Both the position numbers and the translations under genes were made by a program. From an uncultured Porphyromonadaceae bacterium (GTDB taxonomy: Bacteria; Bacteroidota; Bacteroidia; Bacteroidales; Muribaculaceae): a stretch of DNA of 64,000 nt. The notes below the pieces were generated by a model. The model saw only the letters and a program-made list of their open reading frames with translations. It was not told the origin of the DNA and did no database searches. The DNA lies in contig CANSRU010000011.1 in NCBI GenBank assembly GCA_947649495.1, forward strand, positions 1-64,000, in the 5' to 3' direction. Of the stretch, positions 51,093 through 60,285 are shown piece after piece; positions within the stretch are counted from its first letter, which is position 1; every line of letters starts with the position of its first letter.

Positions 51093-52820
51093 ATGACAAG
51101 TAAATGGAATTATCTACCCCTTACTTCCGACGAGCAAAAATCAGAGGCAGCGTTAGCTAAGAAATATGCCGACGTGCCCCCGGTCAGCGAGCTGCTGGCC
51201 CAGCGGGGCATATCCACGATTGAGGAGGCCGAGAAATTTTTCCACCCCTCACTCAAGGATTTGTACGACCCCTTTTTGATGCCTGACATGGACAAAGCAG
51301 TCGGGCGACTCAACAAAGCAATGGGTAGGAAAGAACGTATCATGGTATACGGAGACTACGACGTCGACGGCACCACTGCCGTGGCTCTTGTCTACAAGTA
51401 CCTGCAGAACTTTTACTCCAACATCGAGTATTACATCCCCACTCGCTACGACGAGGGCTACGGAATATCACGCCGAAGCATAGACTATGCAGCCGAGCAG
51501 GGAGTGAAACTCATAATAATCCTTGACTGCGGTATAAAGGCTATTGAGGAGATTGCCTATGCCAAAACTCTTGGCATAGACTTTATAATCTGCGACCATC
51601 ATGTGCCTGATGACGAACTGCCTGATGCCGTGGCAATCCTCAATCCGAAACTTGATGGAAGCACATATCCATGCCCCCATCTGTCGGGCTGCGGAGTGGG
51701 ATTCAAATTCATGCAGGGATTCGCGCAAAGCAATGGCATTCCGACGTCTGATCTCGAGGGTATGCTCGACCTTGTGGCTGTCAGCATAGCTGCCGACATA
51801 GTGCCCATGGTCGATGAAAACCGCATAATGGCCTACCATGGTCTGCGACGTCTCAACACCAACCCCAACATGGGGCTGCGTGCCATAATACGCATCTGCG
51901 GACTTATGGGAAAGGAAATCACCATAAGCGATGTGATATTCAAGATTGGCCCCCGCATCAACGCATCGGGACGCATGCAGAGCGGACGCGAGGCTGTGGA
52001 ACTGCTGGTGGCACGCGATGTGGCCGATGCCAACGAGAAGAGCAAAGCCATAGACCAGTACAACAAGGACCGCAAGGAACTCGACAAGCGGATAACCGAA
52101 GAGGCCAGTACCATACTCCAGCAGCACGATGATATGCTCGACGACCGTAAATCGATAGTGATTTACAACAAGGACTGGCACAAGGGCATAATAGGAATTG
52201 TAGCATCAAGGCTCACCGAGCTATATTACAAGCCTTCGGTGGTGCTCACCCTCACCAACGGTCTGGCCACAGGCTCATCGCGTTCGGTTCAGGGATTTGA
52301 TGTATACAAAGCCGTAGACTCCGCCCGCGATATTCTCGAGAATTTCGGCGGCCACGCCTATGCCGTGGGGCTTTCACTCAAGGAGGAGAACATTCCGGAA
52401 TTCACACGCCGCTTTGAGCAATATGTAGCCGAGCACATCCAGCCGGAACAGCTGCGGCCCATGCTCGACATCGACGCATATCTCACATTCTCCGAAATAA
52501 CACCGGCATTCGTCAACACCTTGCGCCGTTTCAATCCATTCGGCCCGGGCAACAGCAAACCGGTGTTCTGCACACGCAATGTGATGGACTTCGGCACAAG
52601 CAAACTCGTAGGCAAAAACCTTGAGCACATCAAGTTTGAGCTTGTCGACGACACCTCGGGAAAAGTATTCAACGGCATCGCGTTCAACATGGCCGAACAC
52701 TTCGACCACATACATTCGCGCCGACCGTTCGATATATGCTATACCATCGAGGACAACAAGCATCAGAGCGCCACATCGTCCATACAACTGCTCATAAAAG
52801 GCATACATCCTAAAAAGTAA
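51093..52820 (+). CDS. recJ: Single-stranded-DNA-specific exonuclease RecJ
   Basis: IMVYGDYDVDGTTAVALVY; LIIILDCGIKA; ICDHHVP; GGHAYAVGLS. Confidence 0.96.
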   Translation: MTSKWNYLPLTSDEQKSEAALAKKYADVPPVSELLAQRGISTIEEAEKFFHPSLKDLYDPFLMPDMDKAVGRLNKAMGRKERIMVYGDYDVDGTTAVALVYKYLQNFYSNIEYYIPTRYDEGYGISRRSIDYAAEQGVKLIIILDCGIKAIEEIAYAKTLGIDFIICDHHVPDDELPDAVAILNPKLDGSTYPCPHLSGCGVGFKFMQGFAQSNGIPTSDLEGMLDLVAVSIAADIVPMVDENRIMAYHGLRRLNTNPNMGLRAIIRICGLMGKEITISDVIFKIGPRINASGRMQSGREAVELLVARDVADANEKSKAIDQYNKDRKELDKRITEEASTILQQHDDMLDDRKSIVIYNKDWHKGIIGIVASRLTELYYKPSVVLTLTNGLATGSSRSVQGFDVYKAVDSARDILENFGGHAYAVGLSLKEENIPEFTRRFEQYVAEHIQPEQLRPMLDIDAYLTFSEITPAFVNTLRRFNPFGPGNSKPVFCTRNVMDFGTSKLVGKNLEHIKFELVDDTSGKVFNGIAFNMAEHFDHIHSRRPFDICYTIEDNKHQSATSSIQLLIKGIHPKK

Positions 52821-52827
52821 GGCAGCC

Positions 52828-54729
52828 ATGTCTCTCTCCCCTCTGGACGTACTCCGCCGGCACTGGGGCTACGACTCGTTCCGCGAGATGCAGCTCCCCA
52901 TCATCGACTCCATACTGGCAGGCAACGACACCCTCGGACTTCTACCCACGGGAGGCGGAAAGTCCATTACATTTCAAGTGCCGGCCATGATGCTCGACGG
53001 GCTTACACTCGTGATAACGCCCCTTATATCGTTGATGAAGGACCAGGTGGACAATCTGGCACGCATAGGCATCAGGGCCGTTGCCCTGCATTCAGGGCTC
53101 ACACGGGCAGAACACCGTCTCGGTCTCGACCGATGCCGCCTTGGCAAAGCCAAACTCCTGTATCTTTCGCCCGAGAAGCTTCAGTCCAAGACATTCATAG
53201 AGGAGCTGCAGCAGATGCAGGTGAGCCTGATAGTGGTCGACGAGGCACATTGCATATCGCAGTGGGGCTACGACTTCCGCCCCTCCTATCTGCGAATAGC
53301 TGCGTTGCGCCGGCTGTTCAGCGACGCACCTGTGCTCGCGCTCACAGCATCGGCCACACCGGAAGTAGCCGACGACATAATGGAACGGCTGGAATTCCGT
53401 TCACGCACGCTTTTCTCAAAAAGTTTCTCCCGCCCGAACATAACCTATGTGGTGCGCCACACCGACCACAAACCGGAGATGATACTGCGTGTGCTCCGGG
53501 CCACCCGCGGATGTGCCATAGTCTACGTGCGGTCGCGGCGCCGTACGCGCGAACTGGCAGAAATTCTGGTCAAAGAGGGCATAACGGCCGATTTTTACCA
53601 TGCCGGTCTCGCCCCCGAGGACAAAAACACGAAACAGAACCGGTGGAAAAACGATGAAGTGCGGGTAATGGTGGCCACCAATGCTTTCGGCATGGGCATA
53701 GACAAGCCTGATGTGCGCACAGTGATTCATGCCGACCCTCCCTCATCGCTTGAGGAATACTATCAGGAAGCGGGGCGCGCCGGACGCGACGGGCTACCAT
53801 CATACGCCGTGGTGGTAACAGCTCCCGCCGACAAAGCCACTCTCACCCGCCGCCTCAACGAGAGCTTTCCCGACAAAGACACGATAAGGCGCGTCTATGA
53901 ATTGGCCGGAAACTTCCTCGATGTAGCCGTTGGGAGCGGTTACAATAATCTTTATGAATTCAACTTCAGTCTGTTCTGCGAACGATTCAGAATGCGGCCG
54001 CCGGTAGTGCGCAACGCTCTCGCCATTCTGTCGCGTGCGGGCTACATAGACTATGTGGACGAAGTAACCACCCGCTCACGCGTAATGGTGGTGATGAGCA
54101 AGCACGACCTCTATTCACTGCGGCTCGACGACACAACCGACAGGGTATTCCAATTGTTGCTGCGCACCTATACAGGCCTGTTTGCCGACTACGTTTATAT
54201 CTCCGAACCTCTCATGGCCTCACGCCTGAACATAACTGAGGAAAGCATATACAATGCCCTGCTCTCTTTGGCCCGCCAACATGCCATACACTATGTGCCC
54301 CGCAAAACCACACCTTATATATTATATACCACATCGCGCGAACTGCCACGGCATATCACCCTCACCCGCAAAGTCTACGAAGACCAGCGCGAACGCATGG
54401 CCCACCGCATCGAGGCCATGAAGCGGTTCATATTCTCCGATACTGAATGCCGTGTCAACACCATGCTCCGCTATTTCGGGGAAAAACCGGCTGAACCATG
54501 CGGACTGTGCGATGTGTGCCGCAGCCGGCGCAAAACCGTCCGGCCTACTGACTACGGAGCTCTCCGCGACAATATACTCCGTCTTGCCTCTCAGCCCGGC
54601 GGCCATACTGTGGACTACATCGCCGCACAACTATCCATGCAACCTGCCACGATAATCCCGCACATCCGCACACTGATGGACGAAGGCGCAATAATTCTCA
54701 CCGGCAACACCATTACCATCGCAAGGTAA
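52828..54729 (+). CDS. recQ: ATP-dependent DNA helicase RecQ
   Basis: LLPTGGGKSITFQVPAMM; VDEAHCISQWGYDFRPSY; GRAGRDGLPS; Zn Cys cluster EPCGLCDVCRS. Confidence 0.96.
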   Translation: MSLSPLDVLRRHWGYDSFREMQLPIIDSILAGNDTLGLLPTGGGKSITFQVPAMMLDGLTLVITPLISLMKDQVDNLARIGIRAVALHSGLTRAEHRLGLDRCRLGKAKLLYLSPEKLQSKTFIEELQQMQVSLIVVDEAHCISQWGYDFRPSYLRIAALRRLFSDAPVLALTASATPEVADDIMERLEFRSRTLFSKSFSRPNITYVVRHTDHKPEMILRVLRATRGCAIVYVRSRRRTRELAEILVKEGITADFYHAGLAPEDKNTKQNRWKNDEVRVMVATNAFGMGIDKPDVRTVIHADPPSSLEEYYQEAGRAGRDGLPSYAVVVTAPADKATLTRRLNESFPDKDTIRRVYELAGNFLDVAVGSGYNNLYEFNFSLFCERFRMRPPVVRNALAILSRAGYIDYVDEVTTRSRVMVVMSKHDLYSLRLDDTTDRVFQLLLRTYTGLFADYVYISEPLMASRLNITEESIYNALLSLARQHAIHYVPRKTTPYILYTTSRELPRHITLTRKVYEDQRERMAHRIEAMKRFIFSDTECRVNTMLRYFGEKPAEPCGLCDVCRSRRKTVRPTDYGALRDNILRLASQPGGHTVDYIAAQLSMQPATIIPHIRTLMDEGAIILTGNTITIAR

Positions 54730-54770
54730 AAAGTGTCGGCCAATCGGGTTCACATTATTTAATCTCTTTT

Positions 54771-54922
54771 AGTGGTGGGCTTTCCCACTCTCGGCTTGCA
54801 GGATTGTTTCTATATATGAATCCGCACCGCGGCACACACGTCCGCCTGCGGATCGGGAACATAACGCACATCCCTCGTCCTTAATACCGGATAGTGATTA
54901 TTAGATATTAAGGCTCTCATAA
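54771..54922 (+). ncRNA. Candidate structured intergenic RNA downstream of recQ
   Basis: GTGGG-cttt-CCCAC; ATCCGCA-cc-GCGG...CCGC-c-TGCGGAT; CCTTAATA...TATTAAGG in non-coding DNA. Confidence 0.35.
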
Positions 54923-54941
54923 ATAAATAGTTGAAACGGCG

Positions 54942-54974
54942 AGGATGAACCACACCCAAGGTGAGGTTCATCCT
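54942..54974. terminator. Terminator between recQ and ychF
   Basis: GGATGAACC...GGTTCATCC followed by TTTG; AAA on the other side only weakly. Confidence 0.6.
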
Positions 54975-55007
54975 TTGTCGTCATATTATCAAGTAAATCA
55001 GCGGGGA

Positions 55008-56111
55008 TCACACATTGAAGAGGAAGTGCATTATGTCGCCGTCCTGCACTATGTATTCCTTACCTTCGATGTTCATTTTGCCGGCCTGGCGCACAGCGGC
55101 TTCGCTGCCAAGCGTAACATAGTCGTCGTATTTTATCACCTCGGCGCGTATGAATCCCTTCTCGAAATCCGTGTGGATAATACCGGCACACTTCGGAGCC
55201 TTGCTGCCGCGGAGGAATGTCCACGCACGAACCTCATCCTCGCCCGCGGTGAAATATGTCTGCAGATCGAGCAATGCATAGGCGGCACGTATCAGACGCG
55301 ACACGCCTGATTCCTCAAGCCCTATCTCGGCGAGAAATTCCTTACGGTCCTCAAAAGTGTCAAGCTCGGCTATCTCAGCCTCGGTCTGAGCCGCAACCAC
55401 AAGAATCTGGGCATTCTCGCTTTCAACGGCCTTGCGCACAGCCTCGACGTAGGCATTGCCTGTGGCAGCAGAAGCGTCGTCGACGTTGCACACATACAGC
55501 ACCGGCTTGTTGGTCAGCAGAAAGAGGTCGCGGGCAAAACGCTGTTCATCGACAGTCTCAAACTCCACCGAACGTGCGGGAAGTCCTTGCTGAAGAGCTT
55601 CCTGATATTGACGGAGCACCTCATACTGCATCTTGGCCACCTTGTCGCCGCCAGTCTGTGCCTGCTTCTGTGTCTTAGCCATGCGGCTCTCCACTGTCTC
55701 AAGGTCCTTTATAAGAAGCTCGTAGTCTATAATCTCCTTGTCGCGCACCGGATCAACCGAGCCATCCACATGGGTTATATTATCATCGTCGAAGCAGCGG
55801 AGCACATGGATTATTGCGTCGGTCTCGCGGATATTGGCGAGAAACTTATTGCCGAGACCTTCACCTTTGCTCGCGCCCTTTACCAGACCGGCGATATCCA
55901 CAATCTCCACTGTGGCCGGAACCACGCTGCGTGGCTTGCACATATCCACAAGAGTGGTGAGACGGTCGTCGGGCACGGTAATCACACCCACGTTAGGTTC
56001 TATGGTGCAGAACGGAAAGTTGGCCGACTGGGCTTTCGCGTTTGACAGACAGTTGAAAAGAGTGGACTTACCCACATTGGGCAGACCCACTATACCGCAT
56101 TGTAATGCCAT
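55008..56111 (-). CDS. ychF: YchF/OLA1-family ATPase
   Basis: CGIVGLPNVGKSTLFNCLSNAKAQSANFPFCTIEPNVGVI; TGS-type C-terminus. Confidence 0.96.
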   Translation of the reverse strand: MALQCGIVGLPNVGKSTLFNCLSNAKAQSANFPFCTIEPNVGVITVPDDRLTTLVDMCKPRSVVPATVEIVDIAGLVKGASKGEGLGNKFLANIRETDAIIHVLRCFDDDNITHVDGSVDPVRDKEIIDYELLIKDLETVESRMAKTQKQAQTGGDKVAKMQYEVLRQYQEALQQGLPARSVEFETVDEQRFARDLFLLTNKPVLYVCNVDDASAATGNAYVEAVRKAVESENAQILVVAAQTEAEIAELDTFEDRKEFLAEIGLEESGVSRLIRAAYALLDLQTYFTAGEDEVRAWTFLRGSKAPKCAGIIHTDFEKGFIRAEVIKYDDYVTLGSEAAVRQAGKMNIEGKEYIVQDGDIMHFLFNV

Positions 56112-56142
56112 GTTTGTATATTCAGTTTATAATATTCAGAGT

Positions 56143-56151
56143 GCAAAGGTA
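56143..56151 (-). promoter_or_regulatory. ychF promoter -7 box TACCTTTGC
   Basis: TAnnTTTG motif. Confidence 0.6.
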
Positions 56152-56177
56152 GTGAAAATAGCTCTTACGGCGAAACC

Positions 56178-57146
56178 TTATCGCTCGAACACCTGACGCA
56201 CCTTATAGCCGAACTCATTGAGCATCGACATCATGGGAGTGAGCAGCGGACGAAACGGTTTGTCGGTCGGCGGAGTATAGACACACAGCTGACGCTCGTG
56301 GCAGCGAATGTCAATATCCGGATCCATCACCATAGGCTCCCCATCGACATGCACCGCGCCCGACGTTTTACGCGAGATAGAGATGTTCTTGGCACGGAAC
56401 GAATGTATCAGAAAATTCTTGTCAATAAATCCGGTGAGCAGATCCACACCGACCAATGCAGTGGTGAGCAGATTGCCGTAATGGATTATGGTCACATCGA
56501 GCAGTCCGTCGGTAATGGAAGCGTGCGGGGCAATATAAGCATTGTTGCCATACTGCGAGGCATTGCACACAGCCACCACAAAAGCTCTCTCCGTAAGCAC
56601 CTCGCCATTGGCCTTTATCACATATTCCTCAGGCTCATAGCTCATAAATTCCTTGAATGTATTGCGGATATATGTGAGCTTTCCGCGGCGTTTAGATTTC
56701 GCGAATTTCTCACTCACAGCAGCATCGAATCCGGTGCCGAACGTGCAGAAAAACGGGATGCCGTTGGCACTGCCGCTATCGCAAATCTCTGTATGCCCCT
56801 GAGCTATAATATCCAGCGAGGCCTTTATATCAATCGGGATGTTAAGATGGCGTGCAAGTCCATTGCCGGAACCACAGGGTATTATGCCCATCGGCACCCC
56901 TGTTCCACACATAGCAATGGCTGTTTCATTAATAGTTCCGTCGCCCCCTGCTGCTATCACCATGTCGTAACCCTTGGCCACGGCGTTTTTAGCCAGCCGC
57001 GTGGCATCGCCACGGCATGTGGTCCAAGCGTGAGTCACGCCTATGCCCAGCGGAGCGAGGCGCGCGTCGACCACCTTGGCAAGCCCGCGCTTGTTGGTGG
57101 TGCCCGATATCGGATTGACTATTAAAAATGCTCGTCGGTGTGTCAT
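56178..57146 (-). CDS. Diacylglycerol/lipid kinase family protein (YegS/DagK)
   Basis: FLIVNPISGTTNKRG; VIAAGGDGTINETA; IPCGSGNGLARHL. Confidence 0.93.
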   Translation of the reverse strand: MTHRRAFLIVNPISGTTNKRGLAKVVDARLAPLGIGVTHAWTTCRGDATRLAKNAVAKGYDMVIAAGGDGTINETAIAMCGTGVPMGIIPCGSGNGLARHLNIPIDIKASLDIIAQGHTEICDSGSANGIPFFCTFGTGFDAAVSEKFAKSKRRGKLTYIRNTFKEFMSYEPEEYVIKANGEVLTERAFVVAVCNASQYGNNAYIAPHASITDGLLDVTIIHYGNLLTTALVGVDLLTGFIDKNFLIHSFRAKNISISRKTSGAVHVDGEPMVMDPDIDIRCHERQLCVYTPPTDKPFRPLLTPMMSMLNEFGYKVRQVFER

Positions 57147-57152
57147 GGTGGC

Positions 57153-57161
57153 GCAAAGATA
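57153..57161 (-). promoter_or_regulatory. -7 box TATCTTTGC abutting lipid kinase start
   Basis: 7 nt from ATG 57146. Confidence 0.6.
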
Positions 57162-57209
57162 ATCGTTTTACCCCAAACCTCCAACTCGACCCGACGGATG
57201 CATTTATTA

Positions 57210-57257
57210 CACATGGTAGCCGGATTTGACTTTAATCAATCAATCCGGCCACCGTGT
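57210..57257 (-). terminator. Hairpin downstream of PEGA lipoprotein gene
   Basis: CACATGGTAGCCGGATT...AATCCGGCCACCGTGTG. Confidence 0.6.
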
Positions 57258-57282
57258 GCCATCACTTTCTTTGAACCCTCCT

Positions 57283-58041
57283 CTACTCTTTAGGAACGAG
57301 TTCAAAGAAACCGCTTATCTCCTGTTGATCAAGTGCCTGACGTACATTAAAGCGCTTGACCTGTTCCTCATATCCCCGCTTCTGTACCTTCACCTCAATA
57401 GTAACATCTTTGGAATTATCATAGGTAAGACCGAGAATATTGAATCCACGTGTTTCCTCGTAGGGCGTGGTAGTAAGATAAGTCTCATTTGTATTCTTAA
57501 CTTCTGCAGGAACACTTGATATCACGCGCCAAAATATTCTGGCTCCACGCGGGTCAGAATCAAAATACCATCTTATTATTGCGTCTTCCATCTTCGTTGT
57601 CCCGGGCGCTTCGCGAGTGACCACTTCTCTTTTTTCAGACATTGCCTGCGGTTTCTTTTCAGCCGGCTTGAACATGTGGAACACAGCATCAGGATACACA
57701 AAAGGATATACTGAAGCATCCGGAACTATGCTCTCAACGCCATTGGCATAACCATCCTTAATGAACATAAAATGAATACGATTCATTTCCTGAGTGTTTT
57801 GCAATCTCTTACCAGGAGTCTTGAACCCGGTATTGTCAGTTTTGTAGGTAAGAGGAATGGACACCTTTGCCGGAGTGGACTCACACAACACCTGACCGTT
57901 CATCACCACTTTTGCTCCACGGGGCTCACTGTCAAGAGTTATTATTTTTGTCTGAGGCGCAGACACTTTCTTTGCCGCGCAACCCGCCAGTAACACAATA
58001 GCCATAAATACGGCTACAATCGACACTAAATTTGTTTTCAT
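57283..58041 (-). CDS. PEGA-domain lipoprotein, unknown function
   Basis: LLAGCAAKKVSAP lipobox; ITLDSEPRGAKVVMNGQVLCESTPAKVSIPLTY. Confidence 0.75.
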   Translation of the reverse strand: MKTNLVSIVAVFMAIVLLAGCAAKKVSAPQTKIITLDSEPRGAKVVMNGQVLCESTPAKVSIPLTYKTDNTGFKTPGKRLQNTQEMNRIHFMFIKDGYANGVESIVPDASVYPFVYPDAVFHMFKPAEKKPQAMSEKREVVTREAPGTTKMEDAIIRWYFDSDPRGARIFWRVISSVPAEVKNTNETYLTTTPYEETRGFNILGLTYDNSKDVTIEVKVQKRGYEEQVKRFNVRQALDQQEISGFFELVPKE

Positions 58042-58113
58042 TACATAAATGATATTACACCGACCAACACAGCCCCGACTTGGCCAAAAACATTACGATA
58101 TCTATAAATGAAG

Positions 58114-58260
58114 AGCGTGGGACTGTAGCCATACCATCGTTAGAAGGTCCTGAGAAAACCATGGAAAATGAGTATGGGAATAGCAGCCCACGCTATACGC
58201 GTGAGAACCACTATGCCTATCTTGTTTCCGTTGTTTGAAAATTTCTCAGGTTTTCTAACG
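58114..58260. ncRNA. Candidate pseudoknotted RNA / interleaved inverted-repeat element
   Basis: AGCGTGGG 58114-58121 with CCCACGCT 58187-58194 (+CTG/CAG, CCATAC/GTATGG); CGTTAGAA 58138-58145 with TTCTAACG 58253-58260 and CCTGAGAAA 58149-58157 with TTTCTCAGG 58242-58250. Confidence 0.5.
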
Positions 58261-58369
58261 CAAGATTAGCATAACGCTCCTCTAAAATTCAATATGTAGG
58301 TGACGGCTTCTCCAAGTCGTCGTGGCAAAAATACAAAAAAACGTCGAATATTCCGTTATTGAACTTTTT

Positions 58370-59164
58370 TCATTTCAGGCGGTAGTCGCGGGCGGAGTAG
58401 TCGAAACGGACGCCGCGCCCCTCAAAGAGCCGCTCCATGGCCCGGGAGGCAATCATCTCGTCGACTGTGCCGCAAAGCAAACTTCCATCGCCCGGCAGCA
58501 ACCATAGCCGCGAAGCGACAGACAGCGCATCGGCCACATCGTGCGTGGACAGCAACACAGCCTTACCACGGTCGGCGGCAAGAGCCGACAGCAGCCCCAT
58601 CACCTCAAGACGCGAGGCCACATCAAGAAACGATGTCGGCTCATCGAGCATCATCACCGGTGTCTGCTGCGCCACAGCCCTGGCTATCATCACCTTCTGA
58701 CGTTCACCATCAGACAATGTGGCCATAAACCGACCTGAAAGAGTGGCGATGCCCACGGCAGCCATACTTTCGTGGACAATACGGCGGTCGTCGGCCGACA
58801 ACCTCCCGAAAAAACCTGTATATGGCTGGCGTCCGAGCCCCACCACCTCATCGACCGTCAAAGCTCCGGCATGGGTACGCTCGGTGTATACAACACTGAC
58901 CATACGGGCCGACTCGACCGCCGGCAATGAGTAGATGTCGCGACCGTCAACCATGACGTGTCCTGACAATGGCTGCTGCTCACGTGCAAGGGTGCGCAAC
59001 AATGTGCTCTTACCTGCACCGTTGGCTCCGAGCAGGCACACCACCTCTCCGGCACGCAGATCCACATCAATATTTTCCAACACCGCCGACACACGCCGAC
59101 CTGCCGACCTGTAACCAACCGCCAGACCGCGGGCTTTCAACAATATGTCTCCTACGGTCTCCAT
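58370..59164 (-). CDS. Iron-siderophore/hemin-type ABC transporter ATP-binding protein
   Basis: LLGANGAGKSTLLRTLAREQQPLSG; LSDGERQKVMIARAVAQ; MLDEPTSFLD. Confidence 0.92.
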   Translation of the reverse strand: METVGDILLKARGLAVGYRSAGRRVSAVLENIDVDLRAGEVVCLLGANGAGKSTLLRTLAREQQPLSGHVMVDGRDIYSLPAVESARMVSVVYTERTHAGALTVDEVVGLGRQPYTGFFGRLSADDRRIVHESMAAVGIATLSGRFMATLSDGERQKVMIARAVAQQTPVMMLDEPTSFLDVASRLEVMGLLSALAADRGKAVLLSTHDVADALSVASRLWLLPGDGSLLCGTVDEMIASRAMERLFEGRGVRFDYSARDYRLK

Positions 59165-60210
59165 CAGTTGAAATACATTAACCGTTTACGACACACTATC
59201 ACATACACCACAATCGGCACTCCGATAACAGGCGTTATGGCATTGACCGGTATCACCCCGACACCCGCGGGAAGCACGGATACAAGAGCGCACAACAGAG
59301 CCGTGGCACCACCGGTAAGTGCCGTGACAGGCATAAGCACCGAGTGATTGGAGGTGCGCAGCATTATGCGGGCTATGTGCGGCACTATCAACCCGAGAAA
59401 CCCTATGGGACCACAAAAAGCCGTGACAAATGCAGTGAGTGCTCCCGAGGCCATGAGCAAGCGCACACGCACACCTTTTATATCCACGCCGAGACTTTCG
59501 GCATATCGCGCACCGAGCAGCAGGGCATTAAGCGGCTTGACAAGGAGCATGGACAAAGCCACGACAGGCAATGTGACCGCGGCAAAGAGGGCGGCACGGT
59601 CGAGCGACACTCCCGAAAAGGTACCAAGCCCCCATATTATAAAGGAATGCACCCCCTCCTGAGTTGCGAAAAAGTTGAGCAATGATATGGCCGATGAAGC
59701 AAAATAGCCCACAAGAATACCGACAATAAGCAGCATTGTGGAGCTGTGGACCACTCTTGCGAACAGAAGAAGGACACAAAGCACAACGGCCGCCCCGGCC
59801 AAAGCTCCGACCAAAGCCCCGACATACTGCCCCACTCCGGCCACCATTCCGGCACAGGCCAGCATGACGACAGCAACTCCGAGCGACGCTCCGGTGGACA
59901 CACCGAGTATCGACGGCCCGGCAAGAGGATTGTCAAAGCAAGTCTGCAACAGCAATCCGGCCACAGCAAGAGCACATCCGGCCACAAAAGCAGTGATAAC
60001 CATAGGAACACGTGTGTGCAGCACAATCGTACGCCATGCCTCCCGCGACACATCGCCACCGATAAGCGACTTCCATACATCGCCGGCGGGAATGTCGACA
60101 GAGCCAAACATAAGGCAACCTATGGACAGCACCACGGTGCATACGACAAGCAGAGTTATGAAAAATGCTTTGCGTCCGAACCTATTATTATATGTGGCTG
60201 AGTGTATCAT
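59164..60210 (-). CDS. FecCD-family iron ABC transporter permease
   Basis: LLLQTCFDNPLAGPSILGVSTGASLG; FCGPIGFLGLIVPHIARIMLRTSNHSVLMP; start moved to M at 60210 because the -7 box (60220-60228) lies inside the longer ORF. Confidence 0.93.
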   Translation of the reverse strand: MIHSATYNNRFGRKAFFITLLVVCTVVLSIGCLMFGSVDIPAGDVWKSLIGGDVSREAWRTIVLHTRVPMVITAFVAGCALAVAGLLLQTCFDNPLAGPSILGVSTGASLGVAVVMLACAGMVAGVGQYVGALVGALAGAAVVLCVLLLFARVVHSSTMLLIVGILVGYFASSAISLLNFFATQEGVHSFIIWGLGTFSGVSLDRAALFAAVTLPVVALSMLLVKPLNALLLGARYAESLGVDIKGVRVRLLMASGALTAFVTAFCGPIGFLGLIVPHIARIMLRTSNHSVLMPVTALTGGATALLCALVSVLPAGVGVIPVNAITPVIGVPIVVYVIVCRKRLMYFN

Positions 60211-60219
60211 AAATATATC

Positions 60220-60228
60220 GCAAAAGTA
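60220..60228 (-). promoter_or_regulatory. -7 box TACTTTTGC for permease
   Basis: TAnnTTTG motif, divergent to TAATTTTG at 60251-60258 (+). Confidence 0.55.
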
Positions 60229-60285
60229 ATGAATTTTCAATTAAATCGACTAATTTTGAACATATCTAAAACGCTCATAACAATT

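Noticed and set aside
51468-52181. 237-aa minus-strand ORF
   Set aside because: Antisense to recJ.
56298-57125. 275-aa plus-strand ORF
   Set aside because: Antisense to lipid kinase gene.
60211-60240. 10-codon N-terminal extension of the FecCD permease
   Set aside because: Contains the predicted promoter -7 box; ATG at 60210 is more plausible.
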